A program made the position numbers and the translations under genes. Below are positions 1-7,508 of a DNA stretch of 27,991 nucleotides, in pieces; within the stretch, counting starts at the first letter, position 1, and each line of letters starts with the position of its first letter. The notes under the pieces are model-generated. The model had not been told where the DNA came from, did not search any database, and was given only the letters and a program-made list of their open reading frames with translations. Origin of the DNA: Candidatus Saccharimonadota bacterium (GTDB lineage: Bacteria; Patescibacteriota; Saccharimonadia; Saccharimonadales; Saccharimonadaceae); contig UNSQ01000008.1 in NCBI GenBank assembly GCA_900556885.1, positions 1-27,991 of the forward strand. Direction: 5' to 3'.

Positions 1-67
1 GCAAATATTCATTTAATATTATGCCCCAATTTCCATCGTCGCCACCAGGCTGCGGTAACCTTGCCAT
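1..67 (-). CDS. N-terminal start of a surface-type protein (partial, runs off the left edge)
   Basis: An ATG at 67 follows a strong Shine-Dalgarno (GGGAGG, spacing about 6), and 22 codons stay open to the window edge. The peptide begins MARLPQPGGDDGNWG and continues IILNEYL. A PxPGGDxGxWGxILNxxL opening is, from memory, common at the start of bacterial surface or phage-tail-like beta-structured proteins. The rest of the gene lies outside the window, so no function is assigned. It lies downstream of the tat genes on the same strand, 83 bases after the 70-aa Tat-signal gene. Confidence 0.6.
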   Translation of the reverse strand, partial: MARLPQPGGDDGNWGIILNEYL

Positions 68-150
68 CTTATCCTCCCTGTATGCAAACTAACCTTTAGC
101 TTTTATCCTATAATATATAATTACCGTAAAAATTGCAAAATATTATCAAA

Positions 151-363
151 TTACATGCCACCATAACGACTTGCGCCATACGCAGAAGTTTTAGCAATAG
201 CAACCTGACGAGGCTGTTTCTGCTGATACATAAAATCGACTATCGATCGCACAATCGTTCCGCCGCCCATAACAAACAATCCTGCAATTCCAACGTTTTT
301 AAGAAATTCCCGACGATCCATCGGTTTCTCTAATAATTCGTTAACTTGAATTGGTGTGTTCAT
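151..363 (-). CDS. 70-aa protein with a twin-arginine (Tat) signal-like motif
   Basis: Residues 16-22 read DRREFLK, close to the Tat consensus (S/T)RRxFLK, followed by a glycine-rich hydrophobic stretch (about 25-36). The remaining 30 or so residues are polar and end in SAYGASRYGGM. A Shine-Dalgarno GAGGA stands 5 bases before the ATG. The gene lies 73 bases downstream of tatC on the same strand, so it is a natural candidate substrate of the adjacent Tat translocase. No cofactor-binding domain is present, so it is either a very small exported or anchored protein or a partner subunit. The tail motif SxYGAxxY recurs in the 92-aa protein on the other side of tatA. The family is not recognised. 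Confidence 0.7.
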   Translation of the reverse strand: MNTPIQVNELLEKPMDRREFLKNVGIAGLFVMGGGTIVRSIVDFMYQQKQPRQVAIAKTSAYGASRYGGM

Positions 364-436
364 AGTTTCCTCTTTTTTTGTTTTTTTCTATTGTTGTGGT
401 AAATTATATCACCACATATTTAAGTATGCAAATATT

Positions 437-1588
437 TTACACAAGCTTTACATATCTAGAAGGAACAGATACCGAAACAGACCGAGATGGTATAGAAAAT
501 CCATCTACCGATCGAGACAAAGATCTTCTTATCGGTACAGGTTTTGAGACTGTTTTCTTCGGAATAACCACCTTCTTATTTACTACTGGAGATGGTTTCT
601 CTGTCTTCATTGCCACGAATCCATCAAGCGAGCGACGATTAGCTAATGTGCAATTCGACACTGGCTTCTTCACTAGAATTGGTGTATCTGGTTCGGGACA
701 AATAGACGCCTTCTTCGCCCCCACAGGACAAGGTTTGATATCTTTTGCAGTATGATTTGCCGACTCATTATCTACGACAACCGAACGAGTCAACAAACCG
801 TCTTTCGATTTTCTATCCGTTCGCTTACGGTTTTTCAATAGGATAATTACTATACCCACTTGATACATCACAATTATCGGAGCTGCTAATAGCAATTGAT
901 TTACAGCATCTGGAGTTGGAGAGATAACCGCAGCAAACACCACAGACCAAAGAATAACATGCCGCTGACCAGACATTAACATCCGGGGAGTCATTGGCTT
1001 TATGCGATTTATGATTGTCATAAATAGCGGTAATTGAAATAACAATGCCCCGGCTAGCAAGTATGTCATCACGAACGAAAGATACGACTCAACCGTCAGC
1101 ATGGGGCTGATGTTTTTTAAGTCAAAACTAGTCAAGAATTGAATAGCTGCCGGCAACGCTAGAAAGTATGAAAAAGCAACGCCGGCTGCTGCCAGCAATA
1201 AAGAACTTAGGGAATATCCAAGCACTCCTCGTAACGTCGTTTTCTCGACCGCAGGCATAACAAAGCGATATATATGATATAGCGCAACAGGTAGCGCCCC
1301 AATCATTGCAGCATAAATGCACACTTGTACGGCAAAATTAAAAGCACCCCCTGGCGTTAAATACACCAAAGATAGATTATTTCCAAGCGGCTTAAGTAAT
1401 AACGCTACAATTTTATCGAAAAATGGATACACCGCCGCACCAGTTGCCAAAAAAGCAAGCGCAACGATAGCAAGTCGCCACTGCAACTCTCGGATATGAT
1501 CCATAAATACTGGCGATGAACCAGAAACTTGCGACGAATTACTTATCTTTCGCTTCGCCGGATTGCGATGCACTACTCTTTTCATCAT
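437..1588 (-). CDS. tatC: Sec-independent protein translocase TatC with a long C-terminal tail
   Basis: TatC is the multi-spanning receptor of the twin-arginine export pathway, which moves folded proteins across the cytoplasmic membrane with TatA. About six membrane spans lie between residues 35 and 252. The N-terminal FMDHIRELQWRL matches the family's HLxELRxR signature, and PTPDAVNQ sits at the usual place before the last span. Residues 252-383 form an unusual basic, Ser/Val/Pro-rich extension with a repeated RRSL...DGF element (318-324 and 354-364); typical TatC ends soon after span six. The start is uncertain. The ATG pair at 1588/1585 abuts an AAGGAGG but lies inside tatA, while ATG 1504 (FMDHIREL) would give a more typical N-terminus and no overlap. 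Confidence 0.9.
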   Translation of the reverse strand: MMKRVVHRNPAKRKISNSSQVSGSSPVFMDHIRELQWRLAIVALAFLATGAAVYPFFDKIVALLLKPLGNNLSLVYLTPGGAFNFAVQVCIYAAMIGALPVALYHIYRFVMPAVEKTTLRGVLGYSLSSLLLAAAGVAFSYFLALPAAIQFLTSFDLKNISPMLTVESYLSFVMTYLLAGALLFQLPLFMTIINRIKPMTPRMLMSGQRHVILWSVVFAAVISPTPDAVNQLLLAAPIIVMYQVGIVIILLKNRKRTDRKSKDGLLTRSVVVDNESANHTAKDIKPCPVGAKKASICPEPDTPILVKKPVSNCTLANRRSLDGFVAMKTEKPSPVVNKKVVIPKKTVSKPVPIRRSLSRSVDGFSIPSRSVSVSVPSRYVKLV

Positions 1589-1724
1589 CCTCCTTGAACG
1601 CTGTCTTTAGCTCTCTTGCTGATGAACCGATACTTCGCGCCAACTCGGGCAATCTTTTTGCACCAAACAATATAAGTAAAATAACTAGTATTACAACCAG
1701 CTCCGGAACGCCAATCTGTGGCAT
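1539..1724 (-). CDS. tatA: Sec-independent protein translocase TatA/TatE
   Basis: This 61-residue TatA forms the pore or membrane-weakening component of the Tat pathway. It has the typical short N-terminal membrane segment (about residues 5-21, GVPELVVILVILLILFG), the FGAKRLPELARSIG hinge and amphipathic helix, and a charged Ser/Lys/Asp tail. Its length is normal for a minimal TatA. A purine-rich Shine-Dalgarno (AAGGGGGA) precedes the ATG. It is first in a tatA-tatC unit, and the tatC frame begins inside the end of tatA. A sigma70-type promoter lies upstream at 1761-1788. Only one TatA/B-type gene is visible here, so it may serve both roles. Confidence 0.93.
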   Translation of the reverse strand: MPQIGVPELVVILVILLILFGAKRLPELARSIGSSARELKTAFKEDDEKSSASQSGEAKDK

Positions 1725-1760
1725 AACACATCCCCCTTGTTTTTATAGTATTACTCCTCT

Positions 1761-1788
1761 ATTATAGTAGTAATGCTTATAAAATCAA
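1761..1788 (-). promoter_or_regulatory. Sigma70-type promoter of tatA-tatC
   Basis: On the minus strand, TTGATT (1783-1788) is separated by 16 bases from a perfect TATAAT (1761-1766). It gives a leader of about 30 bases before tatA ATG 1724. The -35 lies only 7 bases from the start of the divergent gene at 1796. Confidence 0.65.
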
Positions 1789-1795
1789 TAGAGTC

Positions 1796-2074
1796 ATGAT
1801 GAGTAATCGAATTATATTTCACAATTTTTCTGCCACTTATAACTGTAGTAGCTACGGTGCAGGCAGTTATACTAACGGTCAGCCATGTACTACTACTGGT
1901 CATCAAGAAAGCCATCAAGGAAGTAGCACTTCATATCAGACTGTTACACAATCTGGTAATCTTCTCGAAAACACCGGAGAATCTTTATTTATAGGTCTTG
2001 CAATCGGTATATCTCTGATCGTTATTGCAATTATTCTATTGATAAATAAAAGGCGCCACTCCAAAAACAAGTAG
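1796..2074 (+). CDS. Small protein with sortase-like C-terminal sorting signal, no signal peptide
   Basis: This 92-residue protein has a Thr/Ser/Gln-rich body and a C-terminus built like a cell-wall sorting signal: LENTGE, a hydrophobic segment of about 22 residues, then KRRHSKNK. LENTG departs from LPxTG at the proline. The body contains SSYGAGSY between two cysteines, similar to SAYGASRY in the 70-aa Tat-signal protein. There is no N-terminal signal peptide, so it may be the remaining 3' part of a larger surface gene or may insert by its C-terminal segment. No clear Shine-Dalgarno precedes the ATG. It is divergent from tatA and overlaps the tatA promoter region. Function unknown. Confidence 0.55.
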   Translation: MMSNRIIFHNFSATYNCSSYGAGSYTNGQPCTTTGHQESHQGSSTSYQTVTQSGNLLENTGESLFIGLAIGISLIVIAIILLINKRRHSKNK

Positions 2075-2100
2075 CGCACTTATTTCATTATAAACGTCTA

Positions 2101-2565
2101 TTACTGACGGGCAACTTTTACCATTGCGTCGCGAATAACTGATCCGTTCAAAGTATAGCCAGCGCGAAGCTCCTCGGCAACAACTTCCTTGTCACCATCC
2201 GTTGATTCGTCAAATTGAACAGCCTGATGAAATTCAGGATTAAACAAAGTTCCGGGTTTGGCGTCAATTTTCTCCAAACCAATCTCCTTCAATTGCTTAT
2301 CAAGCTGCTTACTCAAACCAGCCACGCCCTTAACCCACGCATTATCTTGAAGTTCCTCTGGGACGTTAGCAACAGCTCGCTCAATTGTATCAATGACTGG
2401 CAATAATTTCATCACCGACTTAGTTTGACCCAACTCGTGCGCTGATTGTTTTTCCGCGTCCACGCGCTTACGATAATTCTCAAAATCCGCTCGAGTCCGC
2501 TGCAGATCCGACGTCAGCTCAGCAATTTCTTTCTCTAAATCTTCAGCTTTTTTATTCTTCGTCAT
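2101..2565 (-). CDS. grpE: Nucleotide exchange factor GrpE
   Basis: GrpE releases ADP from DnaK so that the Hsp70 chaperone cycle can turn over. The 154-residue protein has the family layout: an N-terminal coiled coil (about 5-55, with RADFENYRKR), a helical dimer region, and a C-terminal beta domain with NPEFHQAV and the closing GYTLNGSVIRDAMVKVA. AAGGAGG stands 5 bases before the ATG. It follows hrcA by 18 bases in a two-gene unit under the CIRCE operator at 3315-3341, so it should be derepressed by heat or misfolded protein. dnaK and dnaJ are not in this window. Confidence 0.96.
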   Translation of the reverse strand: MTKNKKAEDLEKEIAELTSDLQRTRADFENYRKRVDAEKQSAHELGQTKSVMKLLPVIDTIERAVANVPEELQDNAWVKGVAGLSKQLDKQLKEIGLEKIDAKPGTLFNPEFHQAVQFDESTDGDKEVVAEELRAGYTLNGSVIRDAMVKVARQ

Positions 2566-2583
2566 TTTTCCTCCTTTTAGCCA

Positions 2584-3294
2584 CTACAAGACTTCTTCCA
2601 GCATCGCGCCCGTACGACGCACCAGCTCCATCGTTCGACGATAATTTTGTCGCGTCGGACCAATCACACCGATGTAATTATCACCACCAGACGATGACTT
2701 AAATTTACTTATAATCAACGTAACACCGCTACTCTTGCCAATTGGATTTTCGCTACCAATAAACACATTTAGCGGTTCGTCCGGCGCCGCCTCACGCAGC
2801 CACGGTTCGATATTATCAATCAATTTAGCAACTGCCTGAACGTGATCGCCATCGCCAAACTCCGGCTGGCTAAACAGCTGAGTCATTCCGTTCATATACA
2901 AACTCGAGCCAAATGACGCAAAACCAAAATTGCCAGTCATTTCCACTAAACCATCAACCGCTCGACGAATTGCTTTGTCTGAAGTATCAACATTTGAATT
3001 GACGTGCGCCTCAATTGCCTTCGTGCTGCTATCAATACCGCTCGGCAATTCCGTCATTTGCGCCGCCGTGATTCCATTGACATAAAAACGATATCCCTTA
3101 TCTGTCGGAATTCGACCCGCGCTCGTGTGCGGCGCCTCAATAAATCCCATCTCCTCAAGTTTTGCCATTTCACTGCGAATCGTGGCGCTACTCACGCCAA
3201 ATAATTTGGCTAGCGTTACGCTACCAACTGGCGCCGCAATTTCAGCGTACTGCTCGATAATCGCGACAAGGATTGCTTGTTGACGTTCGGTCAT
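2584..3294 (-). CDS. hrcA: Heat-inducible transcription repressor HrcA (short form)
   Basis: HrcA represses chaperone operons by binding CIRCE. The N-terminus ([16 protein letters not shown]) and winged helix with [19 protein letters not shown]...[17 protein letters not shown] are diagnostic. The C-terminus has [20 protein letters not shown], the usual last motif. At 236 residues it is about 100 shorter than common HrcA (near 340); the middle dimer/insert region is reduced. I chose ATG 3294. An in-frame ATG at 3321 lies inside the CIRCE element and upstream of the -10 box. The mRNA is predicted to start at or next to the ATG. It autoregulates itself and grpE. Confidence 0.93.
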   Translation of the reverse strand: MTERQQAILVAIIEQYAEIAAPVGSVTLAKLFGVSSATIRSEMAKLEEMGFIEAPHTSAGRIPTDKGYRFYVNGITAAQMTELPSGIDSSTKAIEAHVNSNVDTSDKAIRRAVDGLVEMTGNFGFASFGSSLYMNGMTQLFSQPEFGDGDHVQAVAKLIDNIEPWLREAAPDEPLNVFIGSENPIGKSSGVTLIISKFKSSSGGDNYIGVIGPTRQNYRRTMELVRRTGAMLEEVL

Positions 3295-3300
3295 AATCCA

Positions 3301-3329
3301 ATTATATCGCAAATCTAGCACTCATACAA
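3301..3329 (-). promoter_or_regulatory. hrcA-grpE promoter, predicted leaderless
   Basis: On the minus strand, TTGTAT (3324-3329), a 17-base spacer and a perfect TATAAT (3301-3306) end 6 bases before ATG 3294. Transcription should therefore start at about the A of the start codon. The -35 lies within the CIRCE spacer. Confidence 0.65.
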
Positions 3330-3341
3330 GCAGAGTGCCAA
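3315..3341 (-). promoter_or_regulatory. CIRCE operator (HrcA binding site)
   Basis: Minus-strand TTGGCACTC, nine bases, GAGTGCTAG: 16 of 18 arm positions match the CIRCE consensus TTAGCACTC-N9-GAGTGCTAA. It overlaps the -35 and spacer of the hrcA promoter, the expected position for autorepression. Confidence 0.92.
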
Positions 3342-3344
3342 ACC

Positions 3345-4712
3345 TTATCGTCTTTCCGTAAAGTAGCGCGCTGCATCTGAAGAGAACAACATCATAATCA
3401 TAATATGCACACCAATCGAGATCAAAAGCAGCATAATCGACGCATTAATTCGCCCAATTGTCACAGATAAAGATTCGGTAACAATAGCTAGTGTCGCCAC
3501 AGAAAGTAGCGAGATTCGCGCCCGACTACTCCCTCGAAGCAACAGCCCAACCAGCACGATTTCCGCCACGACCAGCAGAACATTAAAGCCAGCCATCATT
3601 GACAACATGGTATTCGCAGCATTTATATCAATTCCGTCAATATTCGCAACCTGCACCAAAGTCGTCGGCCAGCTAGAAAAGTCCACCAACATTTGCCCAA
3701 TTGTGAATAACGAAGCCAGAATCATTAGTCCGCCGCCAATTAAAATCTGCGGTGGTCGGCGGCCCCAAAGCTCTTCCAATAAAGTTTCATGATTTCGCGG
3801 ATGACGATCATAAATTGTGCCATCCATAATCACCCCGAGCCGCGTTGAAGCCGCAACATTATCGTCAGCCTTTATCCAACTGACTTCCAAAATCGGTAAA
3901 TCGCCATCAGTGCGAATGGAATCTCCAAGACCGTTACGCGAATGATAGCCCGTTGAAAAATCCTTTAATATCGTCACTCTAACATTTTTATTGTTACTTT
4001 TAACCGACTCAATGATATAATCTCGTTCAATATCAATATTCTCGTCAATTTTATGCGTGAACTGAAAAGTAAACAAAGAAAAGCCAACACTTTTATCGTA
4101 CGTACCAGCCGCCAACCAATCAACTCGATGACCGCCAGGAAGAAGCCAGCCATTTGGGCAGCGCCAAAACCTAACATGATGACGACGTCTTGGGTTACCG
4201 TCAACTTCCTGCTGATAAGCAAAGTCCTGCCGTCTGCCAAACAAAAATGCTGGCGACACTGGCGCATTTGGATAACTACGACCACTCAGCACCGTAAGTA
4301 CCATTTTCCAAGCTGATCTCGGAGTTATGTCATCCGCCAGAACCCAGCCAGCCTCAGTCATTGCCTTATGGAGCTTTTCTTCCGAGCCGCGCACACTCAA
4401 ATTGACAGGGTCACTTAATATTCCGTCCGCCGTTCGCGTCCTGCCGATAAAATAGTTCGGCACATACATATTACTCAAAATTCGATGGAGCCTAGGCAAC
4501 GCCAAATATGCCACAATTATCCACACGACAAAGAATAAGCCAACCAGCCACCAGCCGCCCGTCGCCCAACCTTCTCTAAGTACCAACCACGCTAACCAAA
4601 ACGACGCCAAACCTGCAAAGATAAAAAAGGATTGGTCTAACAATGTAGTCAAGGTCTTCGAAGAATGATCTTGCCTGGCTGCTATTTTTTTTGGAGTTTT
4701 TACTGAACTCAT
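3345..4712 (-). CDS. LssY C-terminal domain membrane protein
   Basis: A 455-residue membrane protein. Two membrane segments lie near residues 26-72. A soluble domain (about 85-290) contains PNYFIGRTRTADGI, SDPVNLSVRGS and AGWVLADD...SAWKM, which I recognise as the LssY_C type. Four C-terminal membrane segments follow (about 325-450). LssY-type domains are often linked to PAP2 phosphatases or DedA-like proteins, but the biochemical role is unknown to me. The ATG overlaps the gmk stop (ATGA), so coupled translation is possible, but it also has its own extended -10 six bases upstream. It ends 4 bases before the CIRCE element, so read-through into hrcA-grpE is possible. Confidence 0.7.
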   Translation of the reverse strand: MSSVKTPKKIAARQDHSSKTLTTLLDQSFFIFAGLASFWLAWLVLREGWATGGWWLVGLFFVVWIIVAYLALPRLHRILSNMYVPNYFIGRTRTADGILSDPVNLSVRGSEEKLHKAMTEAGWVLADDITPRSAWKMVLTVLSGRSYPNAPVSPAFLFGRRQDFAYQQEVDGNPRRRHHVRFWRCPNGWLLPGGHRVDWLAAGTYDKSVGFSLFTFQFTHKIDENIDIERDYIIESVKSNNKNVRVTILKDFSTGYHSRNGLGDSIRTDGDLPILEVSWIKADDNVAASTRLGVIMDGTIYDRHPRNHETLLEELWGRRPPQILIGGGLMILASLFTIGQMLVDFSSWPTTLVQVANIDGIDINAANTMLSMMAGFNVLLVVAEIVLVGLLLRGSSRARISLLSVATLAIVTESLSVTIGRINASIMLLLISIGVHIMIMMLFSSDAARYFTERR

Positions 4713-5419
4713 AGATTAATTATATCATTGAGGAGATTTCGAGCTACCAAACGCGCCTCATCATCCTGACGCTTAAACACGTCGCCGCGCAAAATAATTT
4801 CCTCGGTCACTCGAATTGCTCGCTCCAAATCGTCATTAATAATCACGTGATAATACGGAACTTCAAGCGCGTAAGCCAACTCTTTTATCGCCGAGGCGTG
4901 ACGCTTCGGCCACTCCGCTTGAAAATCTTCTTCAGTTGCGTAACGCTTTTTTAATCGCTCAATCCAAGTTTGGCTATTTGGCGGCACAATAAAAATCGCA
5001 ATGCTATCTGGCGCCAATCGCTCATATTCCTCCACGCCCTGAACGTCAATGTCAGTGATTGCCACGCGGTTCTGATCATGCGCTAATTTTAGCTCAGCCA
5101 CCGACGTCCCATAAACCGTACCGTGAACAAACTTTGCTTCAATAAATTCATTATTTTGTAGCATATTTTCGGCAGTTTGCGAATCAATAAAATGATAGTC
5201 AATTCCATCTTGCTCGACGCATCCGTTATTTGTGCGTGGCGCGCGCGTAGTATGAGAAACAATATCGCGAAACTCTGGCGACTTCAGTAATTGTTTTTTT
5301 ATCGTGTCTTTGCCCGCACCAGAAATTCCCGCAAGCAGCGCAATTTTCGTACTTTTGACCAACTCAATTGTCGACTCAGTTGGCTGATAATTTGCAATAA
5401 GGTCTTCAATACTTGGCAT
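4709..5419 (-). CDS. gmk: Guanylate kinase
   Basis: GMP kinase phosphorylates GMP to GDP with ATP in purine nucleotide synthesis. Walker A is GISGAGKDT (about residues 32-40, family GPSGxGKxT). The GMP-binding SHTTRAPR is intact, and DIDVQGVEEY matches the family DIDxQG. It has 236 residues, slightly longer than usual owing to an N-terminal extension of about 20 residues and a charged C-terminus. AGG lies about 8 bases before the ATG. It stands between a 5'-nucleotidase-like gene (9 bases upstream) and the LssY-like gene (4-base overlap), in the nucleotide part of the former lepA operon. Confidence 0.93.
   Translation of the reverse strand: MPSIEDLIANYQPTESTIELVKSTKIALLAGISGAGKDTIKKQLLKSPEFRDIVSHTTRAPRTNNGCVEQDGIDYHFIDSQTAENMLQNNEFIEAKFVHGTVYGTSVAELKLAHDQNRVAITDIDVQGVEEYERLAPDSIAIFIVPPNSQTWIERLKKRYATEEDFQAEWPKRHASAIKELAYALEVPYYHVIINDDLERAIRVTEEIILRGDVFKRQDDEARLVARNLLNDIINL
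4719..4727 (-). promoter_or_regulatory. Extended -10 for the LssY-like gene, predicted leaderless
   Basis: Minus-strand TGATATAAT (TG-n-TATAAT; hexamer 4719-4724) ends 6 bases before ATG 4712, inside the last codons of gmk. It would allow the LssY-like gene to be transcribed apart from gmk. Confidence 0.5.
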
Positions 5420-5428
5420 AATATTTAC

Positions 5429-5887
5429 CTATAATAACTCATCAAGTACAGATTGCCAATTGAGAAATTCAGAACTTCCAAAACGAATAAGCCGACCAGG
5501 AAACTCGCCCGCACCATTCGCCGTCCGATCGTCAATCAAAATATCGCCTCGACTCAAATTCTTTGCTGACGAAAAAATAACCTTACGGAAGAAAACATTA
5601 TCCGAACCTTCGCCGCCAAAATACTTTTTCACCCACGCCAATTTATCACCCAAAGCCGTCGGATTTTCCCATGGAGAAGAAGATAAAATATATAAATCAT
5701 ATTTGTCTTTCAGGGCGTAAACCGCATCAATAGCTCCAGGCACTGGATCCATCAAAGAAAAAATTCCTGGAATATTATCGTGCTGGCCAGCAAACTCATC
5801 AATCAACTCAGGCGATATCTTCGTTAAAGCAGATTTGAAATCCGCCAAAACGCCATCCATATCAATATAAACAATAGGTTTTTTCAC
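5429..5887 (-). CDS. HAD-family 5'(3')-deoxyribonucleotidase-like protein
   Basis: The 152-residue protein starts with the HAD nucleophile motif DMDGVLADF (residues 9-17). It continues with LSSSPW (motif II region), a lysine-containing middle part and the acidic motif LIDDRTANG. This is the NT5C-type nucleotidase pattern, predicted to dephosphorylate (deoxy)nucleoside monophosphates. The start is GTG at 5887 with AAGGGA about 6 bases upstream. It lies 2 bases after the lepA C-terminal half and 9 bases before gmk, an arrangement typical of one transcript. The exact substrate cannot be read from sequence. Confidence 0.8.
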   Translation of the reverse strand: MKKPIVYIDMDGVLADFKSALTKISPELIDEFAGQHDNIPGIFSLMDPVPGAIDAVYALKDKYDLYILSSSPWENPTALGDKLAWVKKYFGGEGSDNVFFRKVIFSSAKNLSRGDILIDDRTANGAGEFPGRLIRFGSSEFLNWQSVLDELL

Positions 5888-5889
5888 AA

Positions 5890-6852
5890 TTAATCCCTTT
5901 TCAACATCACCATAAATGCTTCGCTCGGTATGTCGACTTTACCAAAGCGTTTCATTCGTTTTTTACCACGCGCCTGCTTGGCGAGAAGCTTCTTTTTACG
6001 ACTGACATCGCCGCCGTAAAGATAGCCCGTAACATCTTTTCGATAAGCGCCGATATTTTCCCTGGCAATAAATTTACCGCCAATTGCCGCTTGCAATGAA
6101 ACCTCAAAACTCTGACGAGGCACGACTTCTTTCAACTTCTTAACAATCTCGCGTCCCAAATGCTGCGATTCCGACCGATGGCACATTACGCTCAACGAAT
6201 CAACCATCTCACCCGCTACATAAAAATCGACGCGCACCAAATCTTCCACTTGATAATCCGCCAACTCATAATTAAACGAACCGTAGCCGCTGGTGATCGA
6301 CTTCAATTGGTCATAAAAATCCGTCAACAAATTCGCAAGTGGCGCCGCAAATGAAATCAGCGCCCGCTCGTCGATGTAACTTAGGTTTTTCTGACGACCA
6401 CGCTTACTCACAATCAGCTGAATCACCGCACCGATGTAATCCTGCGGCACAACAATTTCACCGTCAATCCACGGCTCGCGAATCTCTTTTATTTGCGCTG
6501 GGTCGGGCAATTCACTGGCAGACTTAATATCCAACTCCTCGCCATTCGTCAAACTAACTTGATAATCAGTACTCGGATTGGTCACAATTAAATCCAAATT
6601 ATATTCACGCTCTAGTCGCTCGCGAATAATATCCATATGTAGCAATCCCAAAAAACCGATTCGCACACCATAACCCAAAACCGGCGAATTCTCCGGCTCG
6701 AACTGTAACGCCGAATCGCTCAGGCTCAACTTTTCAATTGCCTCTTTCAGGTCATTGTAGTCTTCATTGGACACCGGGAAAAACCCCGCATAAACAAACG
6801 GCTTAACTTCTTTATAACCCGGAAGTGGTTGGACGGTAATTTCTTTGGTCAT
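5890..6852 (-). CDS. lepA: Elongation factor 4 (LepA), C-terminal half as a separate gene
   Basis: These 320 residues correspond to domains III, V and the LepA-specific C-terminal domain. LPGYKEVKPFVYAGFFPV opens domain III, LGLLHMDIIRERLEREY lies in its middle, and GGDVSRKKKLLAKQARGKKR and DIPSEAFMVMLK close the protein as in intact LepA. The GTPase half is 1.77 kb upstream (8620-9450). The break falls in the linker between domains II and III, both halves are free of internal stops, and together they make 596 residues (normal about 600). This half has its own ATG, no Shine-Dalgarno, and an extended -10 just upstream. EF4 binds the ribosome and affects translocation or initiation. Whether two pieces assemble is unknown. 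Confidence 0.92.
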   Translation of the reverse strand: MTKEITVQPLPGYKEVKPFVYAGFFPVSNEDYNDLKEAIEKLSLSDSALQFEPENSPVLGYGVRIGFLGLLHMDIIRERLEREYNLDLIVTNPSTDYQVSLTNGEELDIKSASELPDPAQIKEIREPWIDGEIVVPQDYIGAVIQLIVSKRGRQKNLSYIDERALISFAAPLANLLTDFYDQLKSITSGYGSFNYELADYQVEDLVRVDFYVAGEMVDSLSVMCHRSESQHLGREIVKKLKEVVPRQSFEVSLQAAIGGKFIARENIGAYRKDVTGYLYGGDVSRKKKLLAKQARGKKRMKRFGKVDIPSEAFMVMLKRD

Positions 6853-6863
6853 AACTATGTATT

Positions 6864-6872
6864 ATTATATCA
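6864..6872 (-). promoter_or_regulatory. Extended -10 upstream of the lepA C-terminal half
   Basis: Minus-strand TGATATAAT (TG-n-TATAAT; hexamer 6864-6869) lies 11 bases before ATG 6852. It predicts a leader of only about 4-5 bases. No good -35 is seen. It would give the separated half-gene its own transcription. Confidence 0.5.
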
Positions 6873-6963
6873 GCTCAGCGTTCTTGTATAAATGCACAGT
6901 AAATCGCTCCTTGCAATGCCTACTTATTCTCAGCAAATTATTCCTTACACACTAAGGTCTAGC

Positions 6964-7458
6964 CTATAACTGCTCAAAAATCTTATGAGCTTGATTCTTG
7001 CCAATAGCCTGAACCAGTTCAGCGTAACTCATCCACCGACCGCGCTTAGCTTTGTCACGACGATAGTCCTTCTCATCAGTAATATCACCCTTAACTATCA
7101 CATCAACATTACGCCAGGCGACCCAAGGCATGTCATCGCTCAAAAAGCTATAATCTAGATGAATATAATTTTCGTTGATCAGTTTATAGTCTGACGATGA
7201 AAATCCGCGCGCATACAACTCGCGGAGAATAGAATCTGCTAGTCCAGTAAAGTTGTCAGCAATGACATACAAAAAGTCATCGTATTCTTCACCAAGTTCG
7301 TATGATCGCCCATTCATAAAAATACTATACGAATCATCGCCAACAATTTTCTCATCTAACCACACACGACGGTCGCGTGTTATCGGAATTACGCGACATC
7401 TAATCTTCTCTGTAAAGTTTTTGAAGTTACTCATAATTGCCAACAACAGATATATCAA
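6964..7458 (-). CDS. Unassigned 164-aa protein, weakly Nudix-like
   Basis: No family is recognised with confidence. The C-terminal RGRWMSYAELVQAI resembles the end of Nudix hydrolases (RWxSxxEL), and GLADSILRELYARGF resembles a Nudix box (REL..xxG) with the two metal-binding glutamates replaced by Ala and Arg. If it is Nudix-derived it is probably inactive or repurposed. There are no membrane segments beyond a short hydrophobic MIYLLLAI start, which may not be translated: an alternative ATG at 7434 removes it. It lies in the DNA that splits lepA, 50 bases downstream of the MazG-like gene on the same strand. Confidence 0.5.
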   Translation of the reverse strand: MIYLLLAIMSNFKNFTEKIRCRVIPITRDRRVWLDEKIVGDDSYSIFMNGRSYELGEEYDDFLYVIADNFTGLADSILRELYARGFSSSDYKLINENYIHLDYSFLSDDMPWVAWRNVDVIVKGDITDEKDYRRDKAKRGRWMSYAELVQAIGKNQAHKIFEQL

Positions 7459-7508
7459 TACCTATTTCGTGCATTTTATTACATCTGCGCTTTTCAATAC
7501 AGTATATA

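Noticed and set aside
378..755. Open frame of 125 codons on the plus strand
   Set aside because: It is the antisense of the tatC tail, with no ribosome-binding site and low-complexity composition mirroring the Ser/Arg/Val-rich tail.
3295..3321. Upstream hrcA start (ATG 3321)
   Set aside because: It lies within the CIRCE element and upstream of the -10 box, and the family begins at MTERQ.
4709..4712. Possible UGA recoding as in Gracilibacteria/SR1
   Set aside because: gmk ends properly at UGA with a family-typical C-terminus and an ATGA overlap, so UGA is a stop.
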